A DNA stretch of 64,000 nt from contig NZ_FQUQ01000001.1 of assembly GCF_900129215.1 (NCBI RefSeq), forward strand, positions 1,240,001-1,304,000, written 5' to 3'. Shown here piece after piece: positions 33,692 to 42,273 of this stretch. The notes under the pieces are model-generated. The model made no database searches. It worked only from the letters and a program-made list of their open reading frames with translations, and had not been told where the DNA came from. The translations under genes and the position numbers were made by a program. The stretch comes from Pedobacter caeni (GTDB lineage Bacteria > Bacteroidota > Bacteroidia > Sphingobacteriales > Sphingobacteriaceae). Position 1 is the first letter of the stretch. Each line of letters starts with the position of its first letter.

Positions 33692-35569
33692 TTAAAAGTT
33701 ATCCAGTTCTTCCAGTTGCATGGTATACAATTTAGCCACCACTTTTGCTGTTTTAACAATTTTCTCGGCCATTTGTTGGGTCAGTAGTTCCGATTGTATG
33801 GCTTGTTCGAAACGCTCAAAATGATTGTCGTTGCTGTCACTTGATTCATGGTAAATGAAAAAAGAAACCTGGTCTTTGTCCAGATTCAGCTGTTGCTGAA
33901 TCGCCCTGCCCCATTTCCCGGAGACCCTGTTTCCCAGTCCTTCGATGATGAACATGCCGCCCAGCAAGTCAAAAGGGTTCGGCTGACTTGCCCTGTGAAA
34001 CATAAAAGCACTCAGGGCTTCACTGCCGATATTTTTGATTCCGGTCAGGATCTCTTCTTCTTTTCCACCACAATTGATATAATTCTTTTCCAGAATCTGG
34101 TAATCCCGGTGTTCATCAGAAGAATGCCTGATAAAGGCAGACCTTACCGGGAAATATTCCATGCTTACATTTGAAGCTGCTCGGGCAATCCATTGAGAAC
34201 CGTCAATCACCTGTTGACGAAGGTTCACCAGCAGGCGTTTGTATTCTTCCAGAGTAAGCGTGCCTTTAAAGATCTTTTTAACCACGGGCACCTGCTGTAA
34301 TCCACGCTCAAAATCAAACCAGACCCCTGTGAGCTGACGCACCAGCCATTCCTGTACCGGTTTGTCCTGTACACGGATCTCCGGTGGTTTGATCTCTGCA
34401 ATCTGTTCTGTATAACCAGAAGCACCCGCTGCCAGGCCTTCACGAACAGTCAGCATCATAAAGCCCGTCACAAAACGACCACTTTCCGGCACCATGCAGA
34501 GGATCTTTTGTCCGGCTTTCAGTTCAGCGCTTTTCATCAGCTCATCCAGCATGACGAAAATAGAGGCTGAGCCAATATTTCCTACGGTATATAAATTACT
34601 GAACCATTTTTCTGCGGGAATCTCTACCCCTCCGTTTTTCAGGAGCGCTACAATCTGTGGTTTAAAATGATGAGAAGAATAATGACAAACCAGACGGTCA
34701 ATGTCTTCCGGTTTAAACCGTCCTTCATCGATGAGTTCAAAGAAACGCTGAATACCCAGTTTCACAATGTTGTCTACCTGTTGCATGTCCTGTTTCAGGT
34801 TCAGCGCACCTGCGAAATTCGCTTCGCTGATGGTATCATAATCCAGCCAGGTCTTTGATACACTGCCTTCACTTTCTTTATTCGTCCCGGTGTACATACA
34901 GACTTCATAGGCATGGGCATAAGATTTCAGGTCTACCCATTCTATCTCCAGTGCCAGCCCATTACCAGGTGTGTCCTCTAACAGCATCGCCCCTGCGCCA
35001 TCGCTCAGCATCCAGCGCAGGAAATCCGTTTCCAATGGCAATGCTGCCCCTTCTACCTTAAAGGCATCCTGTCCTTCAAAGCGTTTGGATTTGAACATTC
35101 TGCTGGGGAGCTCCGCGGCACAACAAACCGCATTTTTTACGGTTTCAGATTTTACCTGAAGGTAAGCGTTCTGAATGGCCATCATTCCTGCCGCACAGAC
35201 ACTTTGGTGGGAAGCCAGTCCACATCTGCCAATTTCAGTTTCCCCATGCACCATACTTGCAAAACCAGGTACAGGCAAGTCACTTTGGGTAGTTGCTGCA
35301 CTCAGCATCTCTACCTTTGTGGCATCCAGATGGCTGCGCTCCAGGCAGTCCTTTATGGCCAATCCGGCCATTTCATAGGCTTTATGGGTGGTTTTTTGGT
35401 TGCCATCTAATGCATAATGGCGGTTTTTAATGCCATTTTTCCGCAGAAAAATATCCTTGGTACGGGAAGGTACATTGTCGATCTTTCCCAGAAAATCTTC
35501 CATCTCTTCATTGCTTACCGGCTCATTGGGCAGGAAGCTTCCCGTGGAGGTGATGTATACTTTGTTCAT
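33692..35569 (-). CDS. KAS III-like synthase fused to haem-oxygenase-like diiron domain
   Basis: A 625-residue two-domain protein. Residues 1-385 are a beta-ketoacyl-ACP synthase III with an intact Cys-His-Asn set: C125 (HQSVCAAGMM), H296 (RLVCHYSSHH) and N331 (YTVGNIGSAS). Residues about 405-625 resemble haem-oxygenase-like iron-containing redox enzymes (TenA/UndA/PqqC-like fold), with candidate metal ligands H487 (DEHRDYQ), E543 (FIIEGLG), H574 (IYHES) and H583 (DNHFERF). The fusion suggests condensation of an acyl chain with oxidative tailoring on the same chain. It overlaps the hydroxylase gene by four bases. Domain identity is confident for KAS III, moderate for the second. Confidence 0.85.
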   Translation of the reverse strand: MNKVYITSTGSFLPNEPVSNEEMEDFLGKIDNVPSRTKDIFLRKNGIKNRHYALDGNQKTTHKAYEMAGLAIKDCLERSHLDATKVEMLSAATTQSDLPVPGFASMVHGETEIGRCGLASHQSVCAAGMMAIQNAYLQVKSETVKNAVCCAAELPSRMFKSKRFEGQDAFKVEGAALPLETDFLRWMLSDGAGAMLLEDTPGNGLALEIEWVDLKSYAHAYEVCMYTGTNKESEGSVSKTWLDYDTISEANFAGALNLKQDMQQVDNIVKLGIQRFFELIDEGRFKPEDIDRLVCHYSSHHFKPQIVALLKNGGVEIPAEKWFSNLYTVGNIGSASIFVMLDELMKSAELKAGQKILCMVPESGRFVTGFMMLTVREGLAAGASGYTEQIAEIKPPEIRVQDKPVQEWLVRQLTGVWFDFERGLQQVPVVKKIFKGTLTLEEYKRLLVNLRQQVIDGSQWIARAASNVSMEYFPVRSAFIRHSSDEHRDYQILEKNYINCGGKEEEILTGIKNIGSEALSAFMFHRASQPNPFDLLGGMFIIEGLGNRVSGKWGRAIQQQLNLDKDQVSFFIYHESSDSNDNHFERFEQAIQSELLTQQMAEKIVKTAKVVAKLYTMQLEELDNF

Positions 35570-36294
35570 GAAATATTTTTTACAGAAGTGTTGAAAATTT
35601 TGTCCAGCCAGGGCAATAAAAAGCCCAGGTTACCTTTTCCTTTCTTATGATGCATGCTGTGGCGGTAGGAAAATTTCAAGATATGTTCAGGTGCATGTCC
35701 GCTAAAAAAGTCATAATTGCAATGCCCCAGCAGGTTGATGATCAGGCTCATCACCGGCAAGGATAAAATTGCCAGTGCCTGAAAGGGAAATACCAGCAAA
35801 GGAAATACGATTACTGTGCCCAGCAGGAAAGCCTCTATCCAGTGAAAACTAAAAGTAGAATAGACGGTGGGTTCTTTTGAATGGTGGTGCACTTTATGGA
35901 TATGTCTCATCATAAACCTGGTATGAAGCAGCGCATGAACCGCATAAAAGTGCAGTTCATTCCAAAAGAACAATACAATGATCTGTGGGAATACCCACCA
36001 GTTGAGCTCATAACTGATCCGGAACCAGCCCTGTTCAAGCCCCTGCTGAATCATAATCCCCTGCAGGCTGAATACCAGAATGGAGCGCATGCTTTGCCAG
36101 ATCTCCTTTGTGACCTGACCGGCATACAGGTGGTGGTTCGCGACTTTCGTTAAGCCCCTCCTGCGTACCAGATACCGGAATACCAAAATCCCGGCCCCGG
36201 TTACGGACCAATACAGCAAATTGAAGAAGATGAATAATGCCAAAAAAGCATTATACCAGGTTTCAAACACCCAACTGAATATCGCTTCAAGCAT
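35566..36294 (-). CDS. Sterol desaturase/fatty acid hydroxylase-family membrane protein
   Basis: A 242-residue protein with about five membrane helices and the three His clusters of the family: HFYAVHALLH, HKVHHHS and HSMHHKK, plus a lone GHCNYDFFSGH. These residues hold a diiron centre used for hydroxylation or desaturation of lipid chains. It is the first gene of the operon and its stop overlaps the KAS III fusion start (ATGA). The substrate is presumably the acyl product of that enzyme, which is an inference from position. A TACTTTAG -7-like box precedes the start. Confidence 0.88.
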   Translation of the reverse strand: MLEAIFSWVFETWYNAFLALFIFFNLLYWSVTGAGILVFRYLVRRRGLTKVANHHLYAGQVTKEIWQSMRSILVFSLQGIMIQQGLEQGWFRISYELNWWVFPQIIVLFFWNELHFYAVHALLHTRFMMRHIHKVHHHSKEPTVYSTFSFHWIEAFLLGTVIVFPLLVFPFQALAILSLPVMSLIINLLGHCNYDFFSGHAPEHILKFSYRHSMHHKKGKGNLGFLLPWLDKIFNTSVKNIS

Positions 36295-36350
36295 TTCCTA
36301 AAGTAGTAAAAATATGATGTTAATCTCAATTATGACCGCTATTAAAGAAA

Positions 36351-36875
36351 TTACCTGCGTTTCTTTTTGAAGGCAAGTAATTCTTCTCTTCCTGCGATTT
36401 GTACAAACCCATTCTTAAGCAACACTTTTTGCGAAGGAAAGTTTGCCGGAGCAGTTTGTGCAATGACTGCTTCAACAGCTTTGTCCTGGAACGCCCAGTC
36501 TACCATAGCCTGGATCGCTTCTGTGGCATAGCCGTTTCTTTGTTGCTGCTGGTCGATCATATAGCCCATTTCTACAATTCCATCTTCATTCGCATGGCCA
36601 ACAAAGCCGATTCCACCAATGGCAATATTGGCGGCTTTATCGACAATCTCCCAATTGGTATACCATTGGTATTTCTTTGGATACGCTTTAGTTTTTGGCA
36701 GCCAGAAGTTAACAAGGGCGTCATGAAGTTCTACCTGATAAGCAGGATCAACTTGCATAGCGGATATATTTATTCCCAGTGAAGTTTCCATTGCAGGTCT
36801 GCTAACCTGACATAAACGTAGTAACTGGTGATTTAACGGGATCAATTTCAACCGTTTAGACTCTATAAAAAACAT
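36351..36875 (-). CDS. GNAT-family N-acetyltransferase
   Basis: A 174-residue protein of the RimJ/RimL-like GNAT group: MFFIESKRLKLIPL at the start, GGIGFVGHANEDGIVEMGYMI, QQQRNGYATEAIQAMVDWAF (the acetyl-CoA-binding RxxGxA region) and PSQKVLLKNGFVQ. It transfers an acetyl group to an amine; the acceptor is unknown. No clear operon partner. Confidence 0.88.
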   Translation of the reverse strand: MFFIESKRLKLIPLNHQLLRLCQVSRPAMETSLGINISAMQVDPAYQVELHDALVNFWLPKTKAYPKKYQWYTNWEIVDKAANIAIGGIGFVGHANEDGIVEMGYMIDQQQQRNGYATEAIQAMVDWAFQDKAVEAVIAQTAPANFPSQKVLLKNGFVQIAGREELLAFKKKRR

Positions 36876-36910
36876 TGGACTTTCTTGATTTTAAAACAAT
36901 AGAATAACTG

Positions 36911-36927
36911 CTTAACCGAAGGTTAAG
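36911..36927. other. Short inverted repeat upstream of GNAT gene
   Basis: CTTAACC-GAA-GGTTAAG, a perfect 7-bp stem with a three-base loop, in the 210-base gap between the GNAT start and the next gene. A second, wider pair CCTGTAA and TTACAGG follows to its right. No U tract; possibly an operator or RNA hairpin. Confidence 0.4.
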
Positions 36928-37085
36928 TCATTGCCTGTAAAGAGCAGGCTTTGTTACGCAATTACAGGCTCTGTGGTCTGCCTGTTTAAAATCTGATTCA
37001 TAAAAGAGGTTCTTTTTTTCAATGATAAGAATTATCTCTAAAAAAATAAAATATTATTTTAGATTTTAGGAAAAGACGGTGAAAG

Positions 37086-37877
37086 TCAATGGTTTTTAGG
37101 GTAACCGTATTTAAAGTGCATGTATAAAAACAGACAAACATAAGCGATTAGCGCGATGGACATCATAATTCCAAATACCAGGAGCATCACTTTGAATGGA
37201 GATTTTGCAAAGTCCAGTAAAGGTTTCTTCGGAGCTTCCCATTTGATATTGAACCGATGAGCAAGCCAACCGGCTATGACCACGACCAAAATAAAACCTA
37301 GAATATACTTCAGGAAGTCAAGTCTGTATGTCCAGTAATTTCCCCTTGCTCTCCATTTCTCCCAGTTCTCCCAATAGATCTTGCTGACATAAAAATTATC
37401 TGCCCCGGCCCGGCCAATATCTACCTTAATCTGGCGTTTATCCTTCAATGCAAAATAAGTGCTTCCTGAACATTCAAATTTTAAAGGTTGATTTTCATAG
37501 GTCACGAAGACCAGACCGCCCTCTATTGTCTTTTTGATCCGGTGTGCTGCTAAACTATCGATTTTTAGCACTGTTGTTTTCGATTCCCCAACAGCCCCAT
37601 AAAACAACATTTGCACATTCTTGCTGGTGTAATATAGAAAGAAAGACAATAGCCCTGCATACACCAGAAGCATCAAGTGGTCCTTAAAGCGTTTCGGTCC
37701 TTTATATCTGATGTGAAGATAAATTGCAATTGCCAGGCTAATCGCATATACCAGGGCATAATAACGCCATCCGTTATTCGTGGTGATCAATTCAAAACAC
37801 CAAACCCTCAAAAAATAAATCAGGGCAGCTGCAACAAACCCAATGATACAGGAGAATACTAAATTATTTTCCTTCAT
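37086..37877 (-). CDS. Unknown membrane protein
   Basis: A 263-residue protein with about six hydrophobic segments: three near the N-terminus (to about residue 90), one near 190-205 and one near 225-250. Between them is a soluble part with VLKIDSLAAHRIKKTIEGG and DKRQIKVDIGRAG. No family is recognised. Its start overlaps the end of the DUF885 gene by 14 bases, so the two form a transcript. Confidence 0.75.
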   Translation of the reverse strand: MKENNLVFSCIIGFVAAALIYFLRVWCFELITTNNGWRYYALVYAISLAIAIYLHIRYKGPKRFKDHLMLLVYAGLLSFFLYYTSKNVQMLFYGAVGESKTTVLKIDSLAAHRIKKTIEGGLVFVTYENQPLKFECSGSTYFALKDKRQIKVDIGRAGADNFYVSKIYWENWEKWRARGNYWTYRLDFLKYILGFILVVVIAGWLAHRFNIKWEAPKKPLLDFAKSPFKVMLLVFGIMMSIALIAYVCLFLYMHFKYGYPKNH

Positions 37878-39651
37878 TTACCCGCTTCGCCCATGCGTCC
37901 ATTTTTTGTTCCAAAACATCAAGAGGCATTACGCCATCCTTTAAAATCTCATCATGGAAATCCACAATCTTAAACTTAGCGCCCAATTGTTTTTCATACT
38001 TCGCACGCAGCTCCCGGATCTTTAAAGCACCGATTTTATAAGATAGTGCCTGTCCTGGTAAAGCCATATAACGCTCTACTTCTGCCGTTGCAGCATCTTC
38101 AGCTATTGCCTCATTGCTCATCATGTATTTGATCGCCTCTTCACGGCTCATATTCTTTGTATGAATGGCCACGTCTACCACCAAACGGATGGCGCGGTGC
38201 ATTTCATCACCCAATGCGCCCATGTATTGATAAGGATCGGTGTATAAACCCAGTTCTTTACCTAATGATTCGGAATATAAGGCATACCCCTCTCCCATTG
38301 CTCCATACCATGCAAAACGTCTGAATTTAGGCATGTCTTTACTTTCCTGCTGTAAAGAGATCTGATAATGATGACCAGGGATGGCTTCGTGAAGGAACAA
38401 GGATTCCATTCCTGAAGTGATGTTAAATTTCTTAGCGTCCAGAATAGGAATGTAAAAAACTCCCGGTCTTGATCCATCAGGAGATCCCGGATTGTATTCC
38501 GCACTTGCAGAAGCGGCACGGAAAGCCTCTGTCTGTCTGACTTCAAAAGGAGTCTTCGGAACTTTATGGAATAGCTTCTGAAGCTGAGGCTTCATCTTAT
38601 CATGAATGGCATTGAAAGCCGCAATCACTTCTTTTGGTGTTTTGTAAGGCGTAAATTTAGGATCTGTTTTCAGGTAAGTGAAAAAAGCATTCAGATCGCC
38701 TTTAAAACCCACCTTATTTTTAACGCTGTCCATTTCTGTACGGATCCTTTTTACTTCAGCCAGTCCGGTCTGGTAAATCTCTTCCGGAGTTTTATTCGTC
38801 GTGGTCCAGTACTTCACACTGTAATCATAGATTTCCTTTCCTGCAGGCACCGAAGAAATTCCTGAAGTAGACCTGGATTTAGGCAGGTACTCCGTTTTAA
38901 GGAAAGTACTTAGTTTCTGATAAGAAGGAACCAGTTCTTTTAAGATGGCCTGCTGATACAAGGCAGTAATTTTTGCTTTATCGGCTGCTGAGATCTCTTT
39001 CGGCAGGTTTTTGATCGGATCGTAGAACAAGCTTTTCTGCGCATCGGTCACAACCATCGCATCCATTTGCGGGATCATCTTTTCTACCAGAGGTTTGGGC
39101 AAGACCATACCTGCAGCCATTCCATGTCTGAAATTGGCAATGGCAGTATCCGTCCACACCGTAAACCCTTTCACACGGCCCAACCAGTTTTCATAATCTT
39201 TTAGTGTTTTAAAGGGCTGGTTTCCTGCGCCTGAGCCTAGCTGCCCCATCGTTAAGGGCAAGGAGAAGAACTGTTGTGCAGGAATCATCCAGGTGTTCAA
39301 TTCGAGACCTTTCAGTTTCATCTGAAGATCATATTTGAACACATCATAGCTCAGTTTATCATTGTCGTTCAGTGCTTCTCTATCAAATTTCTCCACCTGA
39401 TTCAGGTAATCCTGATAGAAGTTTTTCAGTGTATCACGGAATGCTTTAGTGCCATCGTTGGGCAATTGATCGTTATAACGGTTGTCTCCTTGTGAAGTCG
39501 CATCCAATGGGAACAGTTTGGAATTCTTTTCCCAATAGGAATCGAAAAGGCTTGCAATTTCTTTTGAATCGCTCATTGTTTCTGAAGATTTGTTTTTACA
39601 GCCCGCCAAACTTAAGACCATGGCTGCACAAAGGAGACCTAATTTATTCAT
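37864..39651 (-). CDS. DUF885-family lipoprotein (putative metallopeptidase)
   Basis: A 595-residue protein with a lipoprotein signal ending SLAGC (lipidated Cys near residue 18). The DUF885 family pattern is clear: LHEAIPGHHYQ, a gluzincin-like HExxxxH metal motif, with EGYALYSESLGKELG supplying the further Glu. The family is related to M2/M32-type peptidases, and members may trim peptides or act on other amide bonds. It would sit in the outer or inner membrane facing the periplasm. Followed by an unknown membrane protein overlapping by 14 bases. Confidence 0.9.
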   Translation of the reverse strand: MNKLGLLCAAMVLSLAGCKNKSSETMSDSKEIASLFDSYWEKNSKLFPLDATSQGDNRYNDQLPNDGTKAFRDTLKNFYQDYLNQVEKFDREALNDNDKLSYDVFKYDLQMKLKGLELNTWMIPAQQFFSLPLTMGQLGSGAGNQPFKTLKDYENWLGRVKGFTVWTDTAIANFRHGMAAGMVLPKPLVEKMIPQMDAMVVTDAQKSLFYDPIKNLPKEISAADKAKITALYQQAILKELVPSYQKLSTFLKTEYLPKSRSTSGISSVPAGKEIYDYSVKYWTTTNKTPEEIYQTGLAEVKRIRTEMDSVKNKVGFKGDLNAFFTYLKTDPKFTPYKTPKEVIAAFNAIHDKMKPQLQKLFHKVPKTPFEVRQTEAFRAASASAEYNPGSPDGSRPGVFYIPILDAKKFNITSGMESLFLHEAIPGHHYQISLQQESKDMPKFRRFAWYGAMGEGYALYSESLGKELGLYTDPYQYMGALGDEMHRAIRLVVDVAIHTKNMSREEAIKYMMSNEAIAEDAATAEVERYMALPGQALSYKIGALKIRELRAKYEKQLGAKFKIVDFHDEILKDGVMPLDVLEQKMDAWAKRVNEGK

Positions 39652-39763
39652 ATCGAAAATTACTAAAATTATTTAAAACATCAAGGACAATAACTTTCAT
39701 GCTGCGATGCTTTCATCGCGGAATACCTCTACAAGCTATCATCACCATATGCCCATATTAAAT

Positions 39764-39792
39764 TTTAATCCCGTTTTAATCCGGCTTTAATC
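39764..39792 (+). repeat. Three direct TTTAATC repeats with 11-base period
   Basis: TTTAATC occurs at 39764-39770, 39775-39781 and 39786-39792, exactly 11 bases apart, ending ten bases before the -7 box of the tatA pair. The helical-turn spacing resembles operators of OmpR/PhoB-type response regulators. Confidence 0.55.
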
Positions 39793-39801
39793 TCCTGCAA
39801 G

Positions 39802-39809
39802 TAGTTTTG
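39802..39809 (+). promoter_or_regulatory. -7 promoter element of tatA operon
   Basis: TAGTTTTG fits TAnnTTTG; the ATG of the first tatA gene follows after 22 bases. Confidence 0.6.
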
Positions 39810-39831
39810 TTCTTACACTAATGAAACGAAT

Positions 39832-40098
39832 ATGATCTTACTTGAATTTCTAAATATGGGTGGTGGTGAAATCTTGCTCATCCTCGCGGTTGTCCTTTTG
39901 TTGTTTGGGGGTAAAAAGCTACCTGAACTTGCCCGCGGACTGGGGAAAGGAATCAGGGATTTCAAAGACGCTTCGGAAGGTGTGAAGCGCGAGATTCACA
40001 GGAACATCAATGTGGTAAACGCAGATGATGAACCCGTACGTACGGAAACAAAGGAATCTGTCGCTCCAACAAAAGAACCTATTACTCCCAAAAATTAA
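39832..40098 (+). CDS. tatA: Sec-independent translocase subunit TatA (first copy)
   Basis: An 88-residue TatA/E protein. A short N-terminal segment leads into one membrane helix (about 9-27; [18 protein letters not shown]), the conserved hinge [21 protein letters not shown] and an amphipathic helix, then a polar tail. TatA subunits form the channel that moves folded proteins with twin-Arg signals. No tatB or tatC is nearby. A second, shorter tatA starts 12 bases after this gene. Confidence 0.94.
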   Translation: MILLEFLNMGGGEILLILAVVLLLFGGKKLPELARGLGKGIRDFKDASEGVKREIHRNINVVNADDEPVRTETKESVAPTKEPITPKN

Positions 40099-40110
40099 AA
40101 ACCAACGTAA

Positions 40111-40284
40111 ATGATGTTGCATACTCCCCTGCTTGCCGCGATTGGCACACAAGAAATTGTCCTTATTCTACTAGCCGTTTTATTACTGTTTGGAGGAAAG
40201 AAGATTCCGGAACTAATGGGCGGTTTAGGGAAAGGAATCAAAGAATTTAAAAATGGAAAAGATGGTGTAGAAAAACCTGATTAG
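40111..40284 (+). CDS. tatA: Sec-independent translocase subunit TatA (second copy, 57 aa)
   Basis: A short gene coding for 57 residues: [20 protein letters not shown], then [20 protein letters not shown] and [17 protein letters not shown]. It has the same membrane helix, FGGKKIPEL hinge and amphipathic helix as TatA/E but almost no tail. It lies 12 bases after the first tatA and is almost certainly co-transcribed. Bacteroidetes often carry several TatA/E proteins; why two are paired here is not clear. Confidence 0.92.
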   Translation: MMLHTPLLAAIGTQEIVLILLAVLLLFGGKKIPELMGGLGKGIKEFKNGKDGVEKPD

Positions 40285-40358
40285 TTTATCTGAATAGCTT
40301 TAATTACGATAAACAGAGGAATACCGGAGGATTCTGTACTGATTCTTATCTCAACATT

Positions 40359-40379
40359 TTTCTTATTTTTGATAAGAAA
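40359..40379 (+). promoter_or_regulatory. Palindrome overlapping -7 element of EamA gene
   Basis: TTTCTTAT (40359-40366) and ATAAGAAA (40372-40379) are perfect inverted repeats around TTTTG. The -7 box TATTTTTG (40364-40371) lies inside. A repressor bound here would block the EamA promoter; a second TTCTTATC is at 40343-40350. Confidence 0.55.
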
Positions 40380-40393
40380 CCAAAAGAACCGGA

Positions 40394-41248
40394 ATGAGTA
40401 CTTCTGCCTTAATGTTAGTGATTGCAGCGGCAATATTACATGCAGTCTGGAACCTCATTACCAAACAGGTCAATGGTAAACTGGCCTTTTTCTGGTTGAT
40501 CTCTCTTTTTTCAGCCATCATTTATCTTCCTGTACTGATCTATCAATTAATCCATACACCAATTCAATACACAGGGAGTTTATTTCTTTTTTCGGGAATA
40601 AGCGCAGTGCTACATCTCTTTTATTTTATCGCCCTCCAATTGGGTTACCGTAAGGCTGATCTTTCTGTCGTATATCCAATTGCCAGGGGTGCAGGCCCAA
40701 TATTTACCATAATAGGTGCTATACTTATTTTTCAGGAGAGACCAGGTATAATGGCCATTACAGGGGCCATTTTGATCGTATGTGGTGTCATATTGATGAC
40801 GGGATTGAAACTAAAGAAAGACAGCAGGATGTTAGCGGGTATAAACTACGGCCTGTTAACCGGATTTTTAATCTCCAGTTACACTTTATGGGACAGGTTT
40901 GCAGTGGTAGAGCACCAGGTTTCTGCCATTTTCATTACTTTTTCATCGATTGCGCTTCCACTGATCATTTTGCTTCCCCTGCCCATCAGAAAAGCTGATG
41001 AAGTACTGCTGGAACTGAAAACGCATTGGAAACAAGGCCTTGCAGTGGCTATTTTTCAACCACTGTCCTATTTGCTGATATTGATTGCCATGAAAAGAAT
41101 GCCTCTTAGTTATGTTGCTCCATTAAGGGAACTCAGCATTGTCTTTGCCGTATTTTTCGGGGCCAATCTTTTGAAAGAAAAAGACAGCAAACGAAGAATT
41201 ATTGCCGCCCTGATCATCCTTATTGGCATATCTCTGCTGGCCTGGTGA
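40394..41248 (+). CDS. EamA-family (DMT) transporter
   Basis: A 284-residue inner-membrane protein with ten predicted helices in two EamA repeats: LHAVWNLITKQVNGKLAFFW and AVVYPIARG-type SVVYPIARGAGPIFTIIGA in the first half, YAPLREL-like SYVAPLRELSIVFAVFFGA in the second. The family exports amino acids and other metabolites. It has its own promoter with a palindrome. Its end overlaps the convergent oxidoreductase gene by 29 bases. Confidence 0.88.
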   Translation: MSTSALMLVIAAAILHAVWNLITKQVNGKLAFFWLISLFSAIIYLPVLIYQLIHTPIQYTGSLFLFSGISAVLHLFYFIALQLGYRKADLSVVYPIARGAGPIFTIIGAILIFQERPGIMAITGAILIVCGVILMTGLKLKKDSRMLAGINYGLLTGFLISSYTLWDRFAVVEHQVSAIFITFSSIALPLIILLPLPIRKADEVLLELKTHWKQGLAVAIFQPLSYLLILIAMKRMPLSYVAPLRELSIVFAVFFGANLLKEKDSKRRIIAALIILIGISLLAW

Positions 41249-42209
41249 AGCTATCCATCAGTTCCATTGACAATATGGCCTGGGCTGCTGAACATGGATT
41301 CTCTGCCTGACCAAGGAAATAAGCCGTTACTTTTTCGATCATGGGTTGTTGCACATGTTCCAGTGGGTCAAAAACAAACACTTCCTCTTTTCCTTCTCTT
41401 TTCACCACCACTTTGTTCCCGAAGACAGGGAAACTGATCTTTCCCCTGGAGCCAATGATTTCACATATATCAGTTTTATCTTGTTCAGCAACTGAAAAAC
41501 ACCAGGTCCCGGTAAAGACCACCCCATTTTTAAACTGAATGTGTCCGGTAACCAGGTCATCTACCCTGGTTTTTCCCGTTTGATTTAAAGATAAGCCTGC
41601 AGACTGGCTGAAGGCCCCAAAGAAATAAACCATCAAATCCAGTTGATGGGGTGCCAGGTCATGAAATAAACCACCTCCGGAAATGGCCGGATCCAGTCGC
41701 CAGTTCGTAGCGGAATTCGCAATGATGTCCGACTCCTGAGGCTGTAACATCTGCAAAGTGGCAAAGCGGACTTCCCCGATTACGCCTTGCTCAAGAAGAG
41801 CTTTGATTTTCAGGAACATGGGTTGTGCACGCCGGTAATGGGCAACAGTAAGTTTTGTATCGTACAAAACCGAATCCGCTTCCATCCTCAAACCGGATTC
41901 TGCATTTAAAGTCATTGGTTTTTCTACATATACCGGTTTTCCAGCTGCAAGGGCAAGCCTGCAATAGTCCTCATGCTGAGCAGGAGGCGTTGCAATATAA
42001 ATGGCATTCACCTCAGGGTCATTGATCAGTTCTTCCGCATCAGTATACCATTTTGGCACACCATGTCTGAACGCATAATCTGCAGCTTTTGCGCCATCTC
42101 TGCGCATCACTGCCACTAACGATGAGTTGGGAACTTTATTAAAAGCAGGTCCGCTTTTCACCTCTGTCACATCGCCACACCCAATCATCCCCCATTTCAC
42201 TTCTTGCAT
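41220..42209 (-). CDS. Gfo/Idh/MocA-family oxidoreductase
   Basis: About 329 residues from ATG at 42209, where MQEVKWGMIGCGDVTEVKSG begins the Rossmann fold (GMIGCGDV). Upstream codons of the longer frame are excluded. EKPMTLNAE (about 96-104) carries the conserved EKP Lys, and GGGLFHDLAPHQLDLM contains the catalytic Asp/His region. The family uses NAD(P) to oxidise or reduce sugars and related compounds; substrate unknown. Confidence 0.9.
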   Translation of the reverse strand: MQEVKWGMIGCGDVTEVKSGPAFNKVPNSSLVAVMRRDGAKAADYAFRHGVPKWYTDAEELINDPEVNAIYIATPPAQHEDYCRLALAAGKPVYVEKPMTLNAESGLRMEADSVLYDTKLTVAHYRRAQPMFLKIKALLEQGVIGEVRFATLQMLQPQESDIIANSATNWRLDPAISGGGLFHDLAPHQLDLMVYFFGAFSQSAGLSLNQTGKTRVDDLVTGHIQFKNGVVFTGTWCFSVAEQDKTDICEIIGSRGKISFPVFGNKVVVKREGKEEVFVFDPLEHVQQPMIEKVTAYFLGQAENPCSAAQAILSMELMDSFTRPAEICQ

Positions 42210-42273
42210 ATTTCTTCTGATTTTGCCGGCTAAAATACTAAAATACAAATGACAGACCTTAAGAGAATTGAAC

